From NCBI GenBank assembly GCA_004376465.1, contig SOJU01000141.1, forward strand, positions 1-38,787: 38,787 bases of DNA. Direction: 5' to 3'. The notes beneath the pieces were generated by a model that ran no database searches, had not been told where the DNA came from, and worked only from the letters and a program-made list of their open reading frames with translations. The translations under genes and the position numbers were made by a program. Source of the DNA: Anaerolineales bacterium. Its GTDB lineage: Bacteria > Chloroflexota > Anaerolineae > Anaerolineales > E44-bin32. This document shows, piece after piece, positions 17,713-25,740 of the stretch (position 1 is the first letter of the stretch; each line of letters begins with the position of its first letter).

Positions 17713-18582
17713 ATGATCCTCGTTACTGGAGCTGCGGGCAAGACCGGGCGGTACGTTATCCAGGAGCTGGTCGAGAAAGGCGCGCGGATACGAGCATTTG
17801 TCCACCACAGGGCGTATATCGAGCGGGTTGAAGAAATCGGCGCGATCGAGGTCGTCCATGGCGATTTGTGCGACCGGCGGACGGTGGACCAAGCGGTCGA
17901 AGGAATAAGAGCGGTATATCACATACCGCCTAATGTCCACCCGGATGAGGTTGCGATCGGGCAGACGATGATCTCTGCTTCACAATCGGCTGAGATCGAG
18001 CACTTTGTTTATCACTCCGTGGTGCATCCGCATATCGAAGCTATGCCGCACCATTGGCAGAAGATGCGTGTCGAAGAGCAGCTCTTTTCCTGCGGTCTAG
18101 CCTTTACCATTTTGCAGCCCGCAGCATACATGCAGAATATCCTGGCTCAATGGGACACACTGATCGGGGATGGTTGCTACCGTGTACCCTATCCGCTCGA
18201 AACCCGATTGAGCCTCGTCGATCTGAAAGACGTCGCCGAAGCTGCCCGGCTCGTTCTCACCGAGGATGGACACATAGGTGCGACGTATGAGCTGATTGGC
18301 ACCAAGCCGATGTCCCAGGTCGAAGTTGCCCAGGCATTGAGCGATGGTTTGGGTCGAGAAGTAACCGTTGAAAAGACACCGATCGAAGTCTGGGAGCAGG
18401 GCGCTCGGGACGCCGGATTGGGAACATATGCGATCGAGACGCTAACGCAAATGTTTCATTACTATGAGCATCACGACTTTGTTGGTAGCCCGCAAATCCT
18501 GAACTGGCTGCTTGGGCGTCCGCCGACGACTCTGGCTGAGGCCATCGAGCGTAAGCGCGCGCGTCGCGAGAACGACAACTGA
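17713..18582 (+). CDS. NmrA-like NAD(P)-binding protein (atypical SDR)
   Basis: 289-aa Rossmann-fold protein. The N-terminal nucleotide motif is ILVTGAAGKTGRYVIQEL (GxxGxxG type), followed by a basic segment (AFVHHRAYIERV) that would suit NADP. VVHGDLCD and AVYHIPPNVHPDEV are typical for the NmrA/HSCARG group. The canonical SDR YxxxK is replaced by MPHHWQKMRVEEQ. The C-terminal half is variable. It starts 11 nt after the cyclase with a perfect AGGAGG. It could be a redox sensor or a reductase acting on a pathway intermediate. The sequence does not decide between these. Confidence 0.8.
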   Translation: MILVTGAAGKTGRYVIQELVEKGARIRAFVHHRAYIERVEEIGAIEVVHGDLCDRRTVDQAVEGIRAVYHIPPNVHPDEVAIGQTMISASQSAEIEHFVYHSVVHPHIEAMPHHWQKMRVEEQLFSCGLAFTILQPAAYMQNILAQWDTLIGDGCYRVPYPLETRLSLVDLKDVAEAARLVLTEDGHIGATYELIGTKPMSQVEVAQALSDGLGREVTVEKTPIEVWEQGARDAGLGTYAIETLTQMFHYYEHHDFVGSPQILNWLLGRPPTTLAEAIERKRARRENDN

Positions 18583-18629
18583 AATGAACCCTGGAGTAAT
18601 AGGGGTTCTTTGAGGAGGGAAATAAGCCT

Positions 18630-19520
18630 ATGAAGCCTGCACCATTCGAATACATTGCACCAACCACCGTAGAGGAGGCTTTGGGTCATCTCGCTGAATA
18701 TGGTTATGATGCCAAAATCCTGGCTGGCGGTCAGAGCCTGATCCCGATGATGAATTTCCGTCTGGCTCAACCGTCGGTGCTGGTCGATCTGAATAAGCTC
18801 GCGGAGCTTTCATTTATCCGCTCCGAAAAGGATGGTGAGCTGCGCATCGGCGCCATGACTCGCCATTTTCAGGTTGAGCGTGATGACCTTGTGGCCGAAC
18901 ATGCACCGCTGATCCACGAGGCCATGCCGAAAATCGCCACTCCACAGATCCGCAGCCGGGGGACCTTCGGTGGAAGCATTGCCCATGCGGATCCAGCTGC
19001 TGAATTAACCACGATCTGTGTCGCACTGGATGGGCGTTTTCGCTGCCAGAGTGCGCGCGGGGAGCGCTGGGTCCCGGCGCAGGATTTCTTCCTGGGTATG
19101 TTCACCTCGGTTCTGGAGCCCGATGAGATGCTGGTCGAGATCGCAATTCCACCGATGGCGCCACGCACGGGCTGGGCGTTGGAAGAGGCAGCACGACGCG
19201 CACACGATTTCGCGCTGGTAGGCGTGGGCGCAGTGGTGACCTTGGACGCGAAGGACTGTTGTGAACGTGCTCGGCTGGTGTTCTTTAGTGTCGGTGATGG
19301 ACCGGTGGAAGCGGTGAAGGCCACAGAGATGCTTATTGGGAAGGAAGTTTCCCCCGATTTAATCCGCGCAGCAGCCGAAGCGGTGACCGATGAACTTGAT
19401 CCGAGCGCGGACATCCACGCCTCGGTGCAGTATCGATTGCATTTAGCCAGGGTCTTGGCGAGACGAGCGCTCGAGAAAGCGTTCGCGCGCGCCGCTGCCC
19501 CCGGAACCCAAGCAGCGTGA
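18630..19520 (+). CDS. molybdenum hydroxylase FAD-binding subunit
   Basis: Medium (FAD) subunit of a xanthine dehydrogenase-family hydroxylase, 296 aa, CoxM-like. The PCMH-type FAD site is seen in DAKILAGGQSLIPMMNFRLA and TPQIRSRGTFGGSIAHADPAAE. The C-terminal CO-dehydrogenase-flavoprotein-like domain spans about residues 175-285. GAGGAGGG precedes the ATG. It forms one block with the FeS subunit (13-nt gap) and the Mo subunit (4-nt overlap). It passes electrons from the FeS clusters to an external acceptor such as NAD or a ferredoxin/quinone. Confidence 0.92.
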   Translation: MKPAPFEYIAPTTVEEALGHLAEYGYDAKILAGGQSLIPMMNFRLAQPSVLVDLNKLAELSFIRSEKDGELRIGAMTRHFQVERDDLVAEHAPLIHEAMPKIATPQIRSRGTFGGSIAHADPAAELTTICVALDGRFRCQSARGERWVPAQDFFLGMFTSVLEPDEMLVEIAIPPMAPRTGWALEEAARRAHDFALVGVGAVVTLDAKDCCERARLVFFSVGDGPVEAVKATEMLIGKEVSPDLIRAAAEAVTDELDPSADIHASVQYRLHLARVLARRALEKAFARAAAPGTQAA

Positions 19521-19533
19521 GAGAGGAAATGCC

Positions 19534-20022
19534 ATGAGCGAAGCAATGGACATTACTGTCACCGTCAATGGAGAGGTCTTTCAGAAGACGATCGAACCCC
19601 GTCTGCTCCTCAGCGATTTCATCCGCCACGAGCTCAATCTCTCCGGGACGCATGTCGGCTGCGAACACGGTGTGTGCGGGGCTTGTACGATCTTGTTCGA
19701 TGGAATGCCCGTCCGCTCTTGCCTGATGTTCGCCGTACAGGCTGATGGGCATGAAATTCGCACCGTTGAAGACCTCGGGACCATGGAGAATTTGCACCCA
19801 CTCCAAGAGGCGTTCCAGGAAGCCCACGCTCTGCAATGTGGCTTCTGCACATCCGGCTTCCTGATGAGTATCCTCCCCGTCCTCGAGGGAACGACGGACC
19901 TGAGTGAAGAGGACCTCAAGCGGGCGATGGAGGGAAACCTCTGCCGCTGCACAGGATACCAGCATATCAGGGATGCGGTCCAACTGGCCGCCGAAAAGAT
20001 GTCGTCGGGGAGTGAATCATGA
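19534..20022 (+). CDS. molybdenum hydroxylase [2Fe-2S] subunit
   Basis: Small iron-sulfur subunit, 162 aa. The N-terminal plant-type ferredoxin domain ligands are CEHGVCGACTILFDGMPVRSC. The C-terminal helical domain cluster ligands are CGFCTSGFLMS and CRCTGYQHI. Both clusters have all expected cysteines. GAGAGGAAATGCC provides the ribosome site. Translationally coupled to the Mo subunit (ATGATG over the TGA). It connects the Mo centre to the FAD subunit. Confidence 0.94.
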   Translation: MSEAMDITVTVNGEVFQKTIEPRLLLSDFIRHELNLSGTHVGCEHGVCGACTILFDGMPVRSCLMFAVQADGHEIRTVEDLGTMENLHPLQEAFQEAHALQCGFCTSGFLMSILPVLEGTTDLSEEDLKRAMEGNLCRCTGYQHIRDAVQLAAEKMSSGSES

Positions 20023-22367
20023 TGGCCAAATTGATAGGGAAGCGCATCACGCGCAATGAAGACCCTCGTTTGCTCACTGGTCAGGCGTTATTCGTCGATG
20101 ATGTTGAGCTACCGGGCATGCTTCACGCTGCCTTTCTCCGCAGCGAATACGCCCACGCCAAATTGAAAGGCATTGATCTTTCAGCTGCGTTGGAGCGGCC
20201 GGGGGTGGTTGCGGCATTCACGGCAGAAGATATGGGCGACGACTGGGCTCCGGGCCCCCCGCTGGTGATCCCGCCGCCGACCATCGAGGATGTGGAATTC
20301 TACACTCGCACGCAAGTCCCACTGGTGAAGGATAAGGTTCGCCACGCCGGTGAACCCCTCGCCATCGTCATCGCCGATAGCCGCTATATCGCCGAAGACG
20401 CGTTGGACGATATCGTCGTCGACCTCGAACCCCTTGATGTGGTGACGAACATCGAGCGCGCGTTGGAGCCTGATTCGCCGCTGGTTCATGATGATCTCGA
20501 ATCCAATCTCGCCGCGCATCTCGTCCAGGAGAAGGGCGACTACGCGGCCATACGTGAGAGTGCCGATAAGGTGATCAAGCGGCGTATCGTCATTGAACGC
20601 GGAATCGCCGGCGCAATGGAGAACCGCGGCATCGTCGCCTCCTGGGACAATAAGCAGCAGCAATTGACTGTCTGGGATACGACGCAATCGCCCATTCCCA
20701 TCCGCAACGGTTTGGCGAGCATGTTCGGGTTATCCGAACATCAAGTCCGTGTGATCGCGCCCTTCGTCGGCGGCGGCTTCGGACCCAAGATCATGATGTT
20801 TTACCCGGAGGAGGTGCTGCTCACCTGGTCCACGCTTAAGATGGGCAAGCCGATCAAATGGATCGAGGACCGCCGCGAGAACTTCTACGCCACAACTCAG
20901 GAGCGCGGACAGATCCATGATGTTGAATTAGCGCTCACAAACGACGGGCGCATCCTGGGGATGCGCGACGATTTTCTGCATGACACCGGCGCCTATGATC
21001 CCTACGGGCTGACCATCCCGCTGAATACCCAGTGCCATGCACTGGGCCCCTACGATATACCCAACTTCAGCTCCGATTTGAAAGTCGTTTTCACCAACAA
21101 GACCCTCACCACGCCGGTCCGCGGGGCCGGGCGACCGCAGGGAGTGTTTGTGATCGAACGGATGCTGGATATCGCCGCCAAAGAGTTGGGCATCGACCGA
21201 GCGGAGATCCGTAAGCGGAACTACCTTCCCAGGGATGTATTCCCCTATGACAACCTCATCATCGACCAGGCTTTTTCGTCCTTCGTAATCGACAGTGGGG
21301 ATTATCTTCCGGCGATGGAGAAAGCACTTAAGCTGATTGATTACGAGAAGTTCACCCAGGAGGAGCAGCCTAAGCTGCGGGAGGAAGGGAGGCGGGTGGG
21401 CATCGGAGTCGTTTCGTTCATCGAGACGACGGGCGTCGGCCCTTACGAGGGCGCCCGGGTGACGATCGAGTCGAGCGGGAAGGTTAATACGGCAACGGGT
21501 GTCGGCACCCAGGGGCAAGGTCACTTCACAACCTTTGCGCAGATCGTCGCCGAGCAACTGGGGGTGGATGTTCGCGATGTGCACCTGGTGACTGGAGACA
21601 CAGCACAGTTCCACTGGGGGACGGGCACATTTGCCAGTCGCGGCGCAGTTGTCGCTGCGAATGCGGTGAATGCTGCCGCTTCGATCGTGCGCGGGAAGGT
21701 CCTGAAGCTTGCCAGTGAGTTGCTCGACACACCCGAAGAGGAGTTGGAGCTCGAGGATGGTGTCGTCCGTGTGGCCGATATCCCGACTCAATTTATTAGC
21801 CTGGGTGATCTGGCTCAACGTTCCAATCCGCTGCGCGGCGCCGTTGAACCAGGCACCGAGCCAGGGCTCGAAGCGACGGCCTACTTCGGTCCGAAATATG
21901 GAGCTACGGCCTTCGGCACACACGCCATGATCGTCGAAGTCGATCCAGAGACGATGATGGTAGAGATCAAGCGCTACATCGTCGTCGAAGACTGCGGCAC
22001 GGTACTCAACCCGCTCATCGTTGAAGGACAGCTACATGGCGGTGTCGCACTCGGCATTGGCAATTCCTTCTACGAGAAATTGGTCTTTGATGACAATGGA
22101 CAGCTCCTAAACGCCTCTTTTGCGGATTACTTGATCCCCACAGCGGCGGAGATTCCCACAATTGAAATAGCTCATCAAGTCACACCTTCACCGCTGAATC
22201 CGTTGGGCAGCAAGGGTGTCGGTGAGGCTGGGGCCATCCCGGTCCCGGCGCTCTTCGCTCAGGCGGTGGAGAACGCGCTAGGTGTGGATGGGCTGGAGAT
22301 TCTCGAATCGCCGCTCAGTCCGCAGAGGCTGTTCGAGTTATTCCACGGAGAGGAGAAAGACGCATGA
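20019..22367 (+). CDS. molybdenum hydroxylase large (Mo-cofactor) subunit
   Basis: 782-aa catalytic subunit of the xanthine dehydrogenase/CO dehydrogenase L family. It begins with the aldehyde-oxidase a/b hammerhead domain (GKRITRNEDPRLLTGQALFVDDV; FLRSEYAHAKL), then the Mo-cofactor-binding domain (FVGGGFGPKIM; TGVGTQGQGHFTTFAQ). The catalytic base Glu is present in LGSKGVGEAGAIPVP. The active-site loop reads TPVRGAGRPQG, matching the xanthine-dehydrogenase/form II type (RGAGR) and not the AYRCSFR of true CO dehydrogenase. It should therefore hydroxylate a carbon in a heterocycle or aldehyde, not oxidise CO. In this operon a purine-, pyrimidine- or pyridine-like ring is the natural guess. Confidence 0.92.
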   Translation: MMAKLIGKRITRNEDPRLLTGQALFVDDVELPGMLHAAFLRSEYAHAKLKGIDLSAALERPGVVAAFTAEDMGDDWAPGPPLVIPPPTIEDVEFYTRTQVPLVKDKVRHAGEPLAIVIADSRYIAEDALDDIVVDLEPLDVVTNIERALEPDSPLVHDDLESNLAAHLVQEKGDYAAIRESADKVIKRRIVIERGIAGAMENRGIVASWDNKQQQLTVWDTTQSPIPIRNGLASMFGLSEHQVRVIAPFVGGGFGPKIMMFYPEEVLLTWSTLKMGKPIKWIEDRRENFYATTQERGQIHDVELALTNDGRILGMRDDFLHDTGAYDPYGLTIPLNTQCHALGPYDIPNFSSDLKVVFTNKTLTTPVRGAGRPQGVFVIERMLDIAAKELGIDRAEIRKRNYLPRDVFPYDNLIIDQAFSSFVIDSGDYLPAMEKALKLIDYEKFTQEEQPKLREEGRRVGIGVVSFIETTGVGPYEGARVTIESSGKVNTATGVGTQGQGHFTTFAQIVAEQLGVDVRDVHLVTGDTAQFHWGTGTFASRGAVVAANAVNAAASIVRGKVLKLASELLDTPEEELELEDGVVRVADIPTQFISLGDLAQRSNPLRGAVEPGTEPGLEATAYFGPKYGATAFGTHAMIVEVDPETMMVEIKRYIVVEDCGTVLNPLIVEGQLHGGVALGIGNSFYEKLVFDDNGQLLNASFADYLIPTAAEIPTIEIAHQVTPSPLNPLGSKGVGEAGAIPVPALFAQAVENALGVDGLEILESPLSPQRLFELFHGEEKDA

Positions 22368-22825
22368 GGATCGAAGGCGAGCACGTTTTTAACGGCTCTC
22401 GAGAGGATGTCTGGGCGATGGTGCGCGACCCTGAAGTCCTGGCAACGTTGGTTCCAGGCACAACGGAATTGACCCAGCTCTCGGAGTCCGAATACGAGGG
22501 AGAGATCAACCTGCGTATAGGACCCATTTCGGGGAGTTTCTCCGGGAGGATCTTCGTCGAAGATGAGTTACCCCCCGAGAGCTGTACATTGAAAGCCGAA
22601 GGCGAGGGGAGGGCGGGCTTCTTTAAAGGCAGCGGCACGGTTCATCTGACCGAGCAAGACGATGGGACGCTGATGAAATATGAAGGGGATATTCAGATCG
22701 GCGGGAAATTAGCCAGCATTGGCCAGCGGCTCATCGATATGACGAGTAAGACCATGATCCGCCAGGGGATGAAGGGTTTAGATGCTGCTTTAGAAGAACG
22801 CAAAGCAAACGTCACAGACGAATAG
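22364..22825 (+). CDS. CoxG-like SRPBCC protein
   Basis: 153-aa START/SRPBCC-fold protein of the CO dehydrogenase subunit G family. Typical sequence is GEHVFNGSREDVWAMVRDPEVLATLVPGT and INLRIGPISGSFSGRI, ending in DMTSKTMIRQGMKGLDAAL. The membrane-anchoring C-terminal extension present in some CoxG proteins is absent. The start overlaps the Mo-subunit stop (ATGA). CoxG proteins accompany Mo hydroxylases and are thought to help assembly or membrane recruitment. Last gene of the operon; no convincing terminator follows. Confidence 0.88.
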   Translation: MRIEGEHVFNGSREDVWAMVRDPEVLATLVPGTTELTQLSESEYEGEINLRIGPISGSFSGRIFVEDELPPESCTLKAEGEGRAGFFKGSGTVHLTEQDDGTLMKYEGDIQIGGKLASIGQRLIDMTSKTMIRQGMKGLDAALEERKANVTDE

Positions 22826-22959
22826 ATGGGGGGCCGCCTTCCATGCGGAGCCTCACCTAAATCTCCGCGAGTTTCCACTTCTAGATAGTTTGCATAGTTT
22901 ATTAGGGTTAAACTCCACTTAATACCAAGTTTAGCCCATAAATGAGTTATTCTTGCGCA

Positions 22960-22981
22960 TGATACTATAGTGTGATACTAT
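22960..22981 (+). promoter_or_regulatory. direct repeat at hicAB start, probable operator
   Basis: TGATACTAT occurs at 22960-22968 and again at 22973-22981, 13 bp apart. The second copy runs into the hicA ATG (22980). Each copy contains TACTAT, a -10-like hexamer, and TTGCGC lies at 22953-22958. Autorepression by HicB through these repeats is inferred. Confidence 0.45.
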
Positions 22982-23240
22982 GCCGCTAAGAAGAAAGCAC
23001 CTGAATACTCTAGAGGCGATATTTTCGTATCCAATACAAGCGAATATTCATTGGATTGATATTGAAGCATTGCTTATCGCTTTAGGGGCAGAATGCTCAG
23101 AAGGTCGTTGTTCGAGATTACGAGTTGTGTTGAATGATGTAAGAGCTGTTTTTCACCAACCCCATCCGCGGAAGGAAGCTTCCAAGAGTACAGTTCGGTC
23201 GGTAAGACGATTTCTTGATGAAGCGGGAGTATCGGTATGA
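22980..23240 (+). CDS. hicA: HicA-family toxin
   Basis: 86-aa HicA-like mRNA interferase toxin. KHLNTLEAIFSYPIQANIHWIDIEALL and the closing KSTVRSVRRFLDEAGV are characteristic of the longer HicA subgroup. In classical HicA the catalytic His lies in GSH. Here that position reads CSRLRV, while FHQPHPRKE further on is conserved. This is seen in this subgroup and leaves the active residue uncertain. The start ATG 22980 sits inside a repeat, so the transcript may have almost no leader. It overlaps hicB by 4 nt, so the pair is co-translated. Confidence 0.85.
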   Translation: MPLRRKHLNTLEAIFSYPIQANIHWIDIEALLIALGAECSEGRCSRLRVVLNDVRAVFHQPHPRKEASKSTVRSVRRFLDEAGVSV

Positions 23241-23584
23241 TGGAATATAAGGGATATATAGCTAATGTTGAATTCGATGATGGCGCTAGAATTTTCCACG
23301 GTGATGTATTAAATCTCCGTGATGTAATTACTTTTGAAGCCGATACAGTTGATGATCTCCTTCAGGCTTTCCACGATTCTGTAGATGATTATTTGGATTT
23401 TTGTGCAGAGAGAGGAGAAGATCCTGAACGGCCATTTTCTGGAAAGTTTATAGTCCGCCTCGGCACAGAGTTGCATAAGAAAATCTATATCAAAGCGAAG
23501 TTAGAAAAGAAGAGCCTGAATTCTTGGGTTTCCGATGCACTTGAGGCAGTACTATCTCGCGATTTACCTAAAATCACTCCTTGA
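23237..23584 (+). CDS. hicB: HicB-family antitoxin
   Basis: 115-aa antitoxin. The N-terminal partially degraded RNase H-like fold reads YKGYIANVEFDDGARIFHGDVLNLRDVITFEA and DDLLQAFHDSVDDYLDFCAE. The C-terminal ribbon-helix-helix-like segment (RLGTELHKKIYIKAKLEKKSLNSWVSDAL) is the likely DNA-binding part. It begins in the ATGATG overlapping the hicA stop; either Met could be used. It should neutralise HicA and repress the operon through the upstream TGATACTAT repeats. Confidence 0.88.
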   Translation: MMEYKGYIANVEFDDGARIFHGDVLNLRDVITFEADTVDDLLQAFHDSVDDYLDFCAERGEDPERPFSGKFIVRLGTELHKKIYIKAKLEKKSLNSWVSDALEAVLSRDLPKITP

Positions 23585-23666
23585 TCTATCATCGGCCAAA
23601 CGGCTTTCTTCACTAACCCAACCGGGGTTTTGGGACAGCCCATCCTTATAGACAGCTTCACGTTCC

Positions 23667-23695
23667 TTGACAGGTGGACAGCCATCGATTATCGT
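23667..23695 (+). promoter_or_regulatory. promoter upstream of DEAD-box helicase
   Basis: TTGACA (23667-23672), 17-bp spacer, TATCGT (23690-23695). It predicts a leader of about 100 nt before the helicase ATG; long leaders are common for cold-inducible RNA helicases. Confidence 0.45.
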
Positions 23696-23801
23696 TAGCA
23701 CCGTCTTAATAATTAGCCAGCAGTCGTTGCCGCTGTTACGTTTGAGCTCCGCTCGATTCCCCTGACATCCGCTTGACTTCTGAAACAAGGATTTAATTTA
23801 T

Positions 23802-25019
23802 ATGAACTTCAATCAGTTCAATCTTGATTCCCGTTTAAATGACGGGATTAAACGTGAGGGTTATCACACGCCAACGCCGATTCAGTTAGCGGCTATTCCC
23901 CTCGCCCTTGCCGGGCACGATCTAATCGGCACTGCCCAAACGGGCACAGGAAAGACGGCGGCTTTTGTCCTGCCTATCCTACATAAACTACTCACAGGTC
24001 CACGCAACCGAACGCGGGCTTTAATCATCACACCAACCCGTGAGTTGGCTGAACAAATTCACCAGGCCATAGGCAGCCTAAGAGGCGGGACAAATATACG
24101 CAGCATTGCTATTTACGGGGGTGTTGGGGCAGCAGTCCAAATTGAGGCGCTGCACCGCGGCGTGGAAATTGTAGTGGCCTGCCCGGGGCGGCTGCTGGAT
24201 CATATCCAAAATAAACATGCCAAACTGGGGCAGTTGGAAGTGTTGGTGTTAGATGAGGCCGACCGGATGCTTGATATGGGTTTCTTGCCTGATATTAAAC
24301 GTATCCTCCAGCACGTACCCGTACGGCGCCAAACCATGTTGTTTTCAGCTACTTTCCCCAAAGAGATTGAGCGCCTTGCAGCCCAGACTCTGCACAAACC
24401 TGAACGGGTCGCCATTGGGCTTGCCCGTCCAGTTCACACAGTAACCCATACGCTTTACCCGGTGCCGCATCACCTGAAAAGGGGACTGGTGATTAAATTA
24501 CTCCAGCAGACGGACACCAATTCGGTGTTGATCTTCACCCGCACGAAACACCGCGCCCAGCGGTTGGCAAAACAAATAGCAGGCAGCGGCTTCAAGGTAA
24601 CCAGTTTGCACAGTAACCGCACCCAGGGTCAGCGCCGTGCAGCGCTAAAAGGGTTCAAACAAGGCAGGTACCAGATTATGGTAGCGACGGACATAGCCGC
24701 GCGCGGTCTGGACATTGATAGCATCTCACATGTGATCAATTACGATATGCCCGACACTGCAGATGCTTACATTCACCGGATCGGGCGCACGGGGAGGGCC
24801 AAGCGCACGGGGGAAGCCTTCACCTTGATCACCGCGGACGATCAGGCATTGGTACAAAAAATTGAAAAGATCATGAAGCAAAAACTGCCGCGGCAAACGC
24901 TGCCAGATTTCAATTACGATGTACCTAAACCGGATTACCCGCAGACTGCCCGGAAACCAAAGCCGCGCAACAAGCGGACATCTCCTGCTCGGTCACACTA
25001 TCGCGCCCGCCAGATCTGA
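23802..25019 (+). CDS. DEAD-box RNA helicase (RhlE/CshA type)
   Basis: 405-aa ATP-dependent RNA helicase with all core motifs. These are the Q motif (FNQFNLDSRLNDGIKREGYHTPTPIQ), motif I AQTGTGKTAA, Ia TPTRELAEQ, II VLDEADRMLDMGF, III FSATFP, V ATDIAARGLDIDSI and VI HRIGRTGRA. A short basic C-terminal tail (ARKPKPRNKRTSPARSHYRARQI) likely increases RNA affinity. Usual role is ribosome assembly, mRNA turnover or growth in the cold. It stands alone with its own promoter and a strong terminator. Confidence 0.94.
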   Translation: MNFNQFNLDSRLNDGIKREGYHTPTPIQLAAIPLALAGHDLIGTAQTGTGKTAAFVLPILHKLLTGPRNRTRALIITPTRELAEQIHQAIGSLRGGTNIRSIAIYGGVGAAVQIEALHRGVEIVVACPGRLLDHIQNKHAKLGQLEVLVLDEADRMLDMGFLPDIKRILQHVPVRRQTMLFSATFPKEIERLAAQTLHKPERVAIGLARPVHTVTHTLYPVPHHLKRGLVIKLLQQTDTNSVLIFTRTKHRAQRLAKQIAGSGFKVTSLHSNRTQGQRRAALKGFKQGRYQIMVATDIAARGLDIDSISHVINYDMPDTADAYIHRIGRTGRAKRTGEAFTLITADDQALVQKIEKIMKQKLPRQTLPDFNYDVPKPDYPQTARKPKPRNKRTSPARSHYRARQI

Positions 25020-25036
25020 CCGATAAACCCGACCCT

Positions 25037-25072
25037 AAAACCAGCCGGACGATTATGTTCGGCTGGTTTTTA
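25037..25072 (+). terminator. intrinsic terminator of the helicase gene
   Basis: Stem AAAACCAGCCG/CGGCTGGTTTT, extendable by three pairs (one G-U), with loop GATTAT and a T run. It lies 18 nt after the helicase stop. The A/T flanks would also let it work in reverse. Confidence 0.85.
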
Positions 25073-25310
25073 TTGTTAAACCATGCGTAGGGGACGGCAG
25101 AGAGATCAAAGGGGCGAACCAATATTTTTTTTGGGGGGGGGCAGATCGAAGAGAGAAATATTAGGAGTGGCCGATTATGAAAATAATCGGAAGCATTATT
25201 TTTTTTCAACGCAAGCTTCCTCGTTCGTACTTTATCGAAAATCAAATATGAATAGAAATCCATGGTTCAACAAATTAGACTGCGGCGGTGCACCCCAATT
25301 CTTGATTTAG
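25073..25310. other. intergenic stretch with T8G9 tract and palindrome
   Basis: No gene. Holds a T8 run (25125-25132) directly followed by G9 (25133-25141), a 20-bp palindrome (listed separately), and another T8 run near 25200. The 75-codon ORF over this stretch is driven by the homopolymers and is not credible. Confidence 0.5.
25171..25190 (+). repeat. dispersed 20-bp palindrome, copy 1
   Basis: CCGATTAT-GAAA-ATAATCGG, a perfect 8-bp inverted repeat, preceded by GTGG and followed by AAGC. Similar units occur at 30079, 36211 and 36251. Confidence 0.7.
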
Positions 25311-25339
25311 TTGACGAAATTTCAATTGTCAGATATAAT
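25311..25339 (+). promoter_or_regulatory. near-consensus promoter of winged-helix/NTase pair
   Basis: TTGACG (25311-25316), exactly 17 bp, TATAAT (25334-25339). The -10 box lies in the centre of a perfect palindrome, so a bound repressor would directly block RNA polymerase. Confidence 0.75.
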
Positions 25340-25387
25340 CTGACATATGTCAGAAAGTAACTTACAAGTATCAGATACATTCTGACA
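25327..25387 (+). promoter_or_regulatory. operator array TGTCAGA-N5-TCTGACA
   Basis: Palindrome 1 is TGTCAGA-TATAA-TCTGACA (25327-25345). A half site TGTCAGA is at 25348-25354. Palindrome 2 is TATCAGA-TACAT-TCTGACA (25369-25387), 11 bp before the gene start. Centres are 42 bp apart, four helical turns, so two dimers would lie on the same face. The likely binder is the winged-helix protein encoded next. Confidence 0.75.
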
Positions 25388-25398
25388 GAGGTAACCGT

Positions 25399-25740
25399 AT
25401 GGAAATAGCTACATTGGAACCCATTCTGGGTTCAGTAAACGCTGAGAGAGTTCTTGTTTATGTACTCGCAAGGGGAGAAGGATATGCGCGCGAAATTGCC
25501 AGATTCTTCGGTGCAGATCCGGATTCAATACAAAAGCAACTAGTGAAGCTTGAATCCGGTAGTGTATTGACCAGCAAAGAGTATGGCCGAACCATCCTGT
25601 ATAAATTTAATCCCCGATACGCATTCCTGCCAGAGCTAAAGAGATTGCTCGAAAAAGCCCTGAGTTTCTATCCAGAGGGAGAGCGTGAGCGCCTTATGAT
25701 GTCAAGACGGCGCCCTAGGCGTAGAGGTAAGCCATTGTGA
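25399..25740 (+). CDS. winged-helix DNA-binding protein, partner of NTase
   Basis: 113-aa protein with a single ArsR/MarR-like winged helix: LGSVNAERVLVYVLARGEGYAREIARFF (helices 1-2), GADPDSIQKQLVKLESGSVL (recognition helix) and TSKEYGRTILYKFNPRY (wing). The tail is strongly basic (MMSRRRPRRRGKPL). GAGGTAACC precedes the ATG. It overlaps the downstream nucleotidyltransferase-like gene by 4 nt (GTGA). The twin palindromes at its promoter strongly suggest autorepression. The arrangement resembles AbiEi/AbiEii, where a winged-helix antitoxin is paired with a nucleotidyltransferase toxin, but both proteins are smaller here. Confidence 0.75.
   Translation: MEIATLEPILGSVNAERVLVYVLARGEGYAREIARFFGADPDSIQKQLVKLESGSVLTSKEYGRTILYKFNPRYAFLPELKRLLEKALSFYPEGERERLMMSRRRPRRRGKPL

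Noticed and set aside
20019-22825. Aerobic CO dehydrogenase (coxMSLG)
   Set aside because: The active-site loop lacks the CO-dehydrogenase motif and the gene context is heterocycle/amide metabolism.
22826-22900. Terminator after the CoxG gene
   Set aside because: CCGC-N7-GCGG can fold but has no T run.
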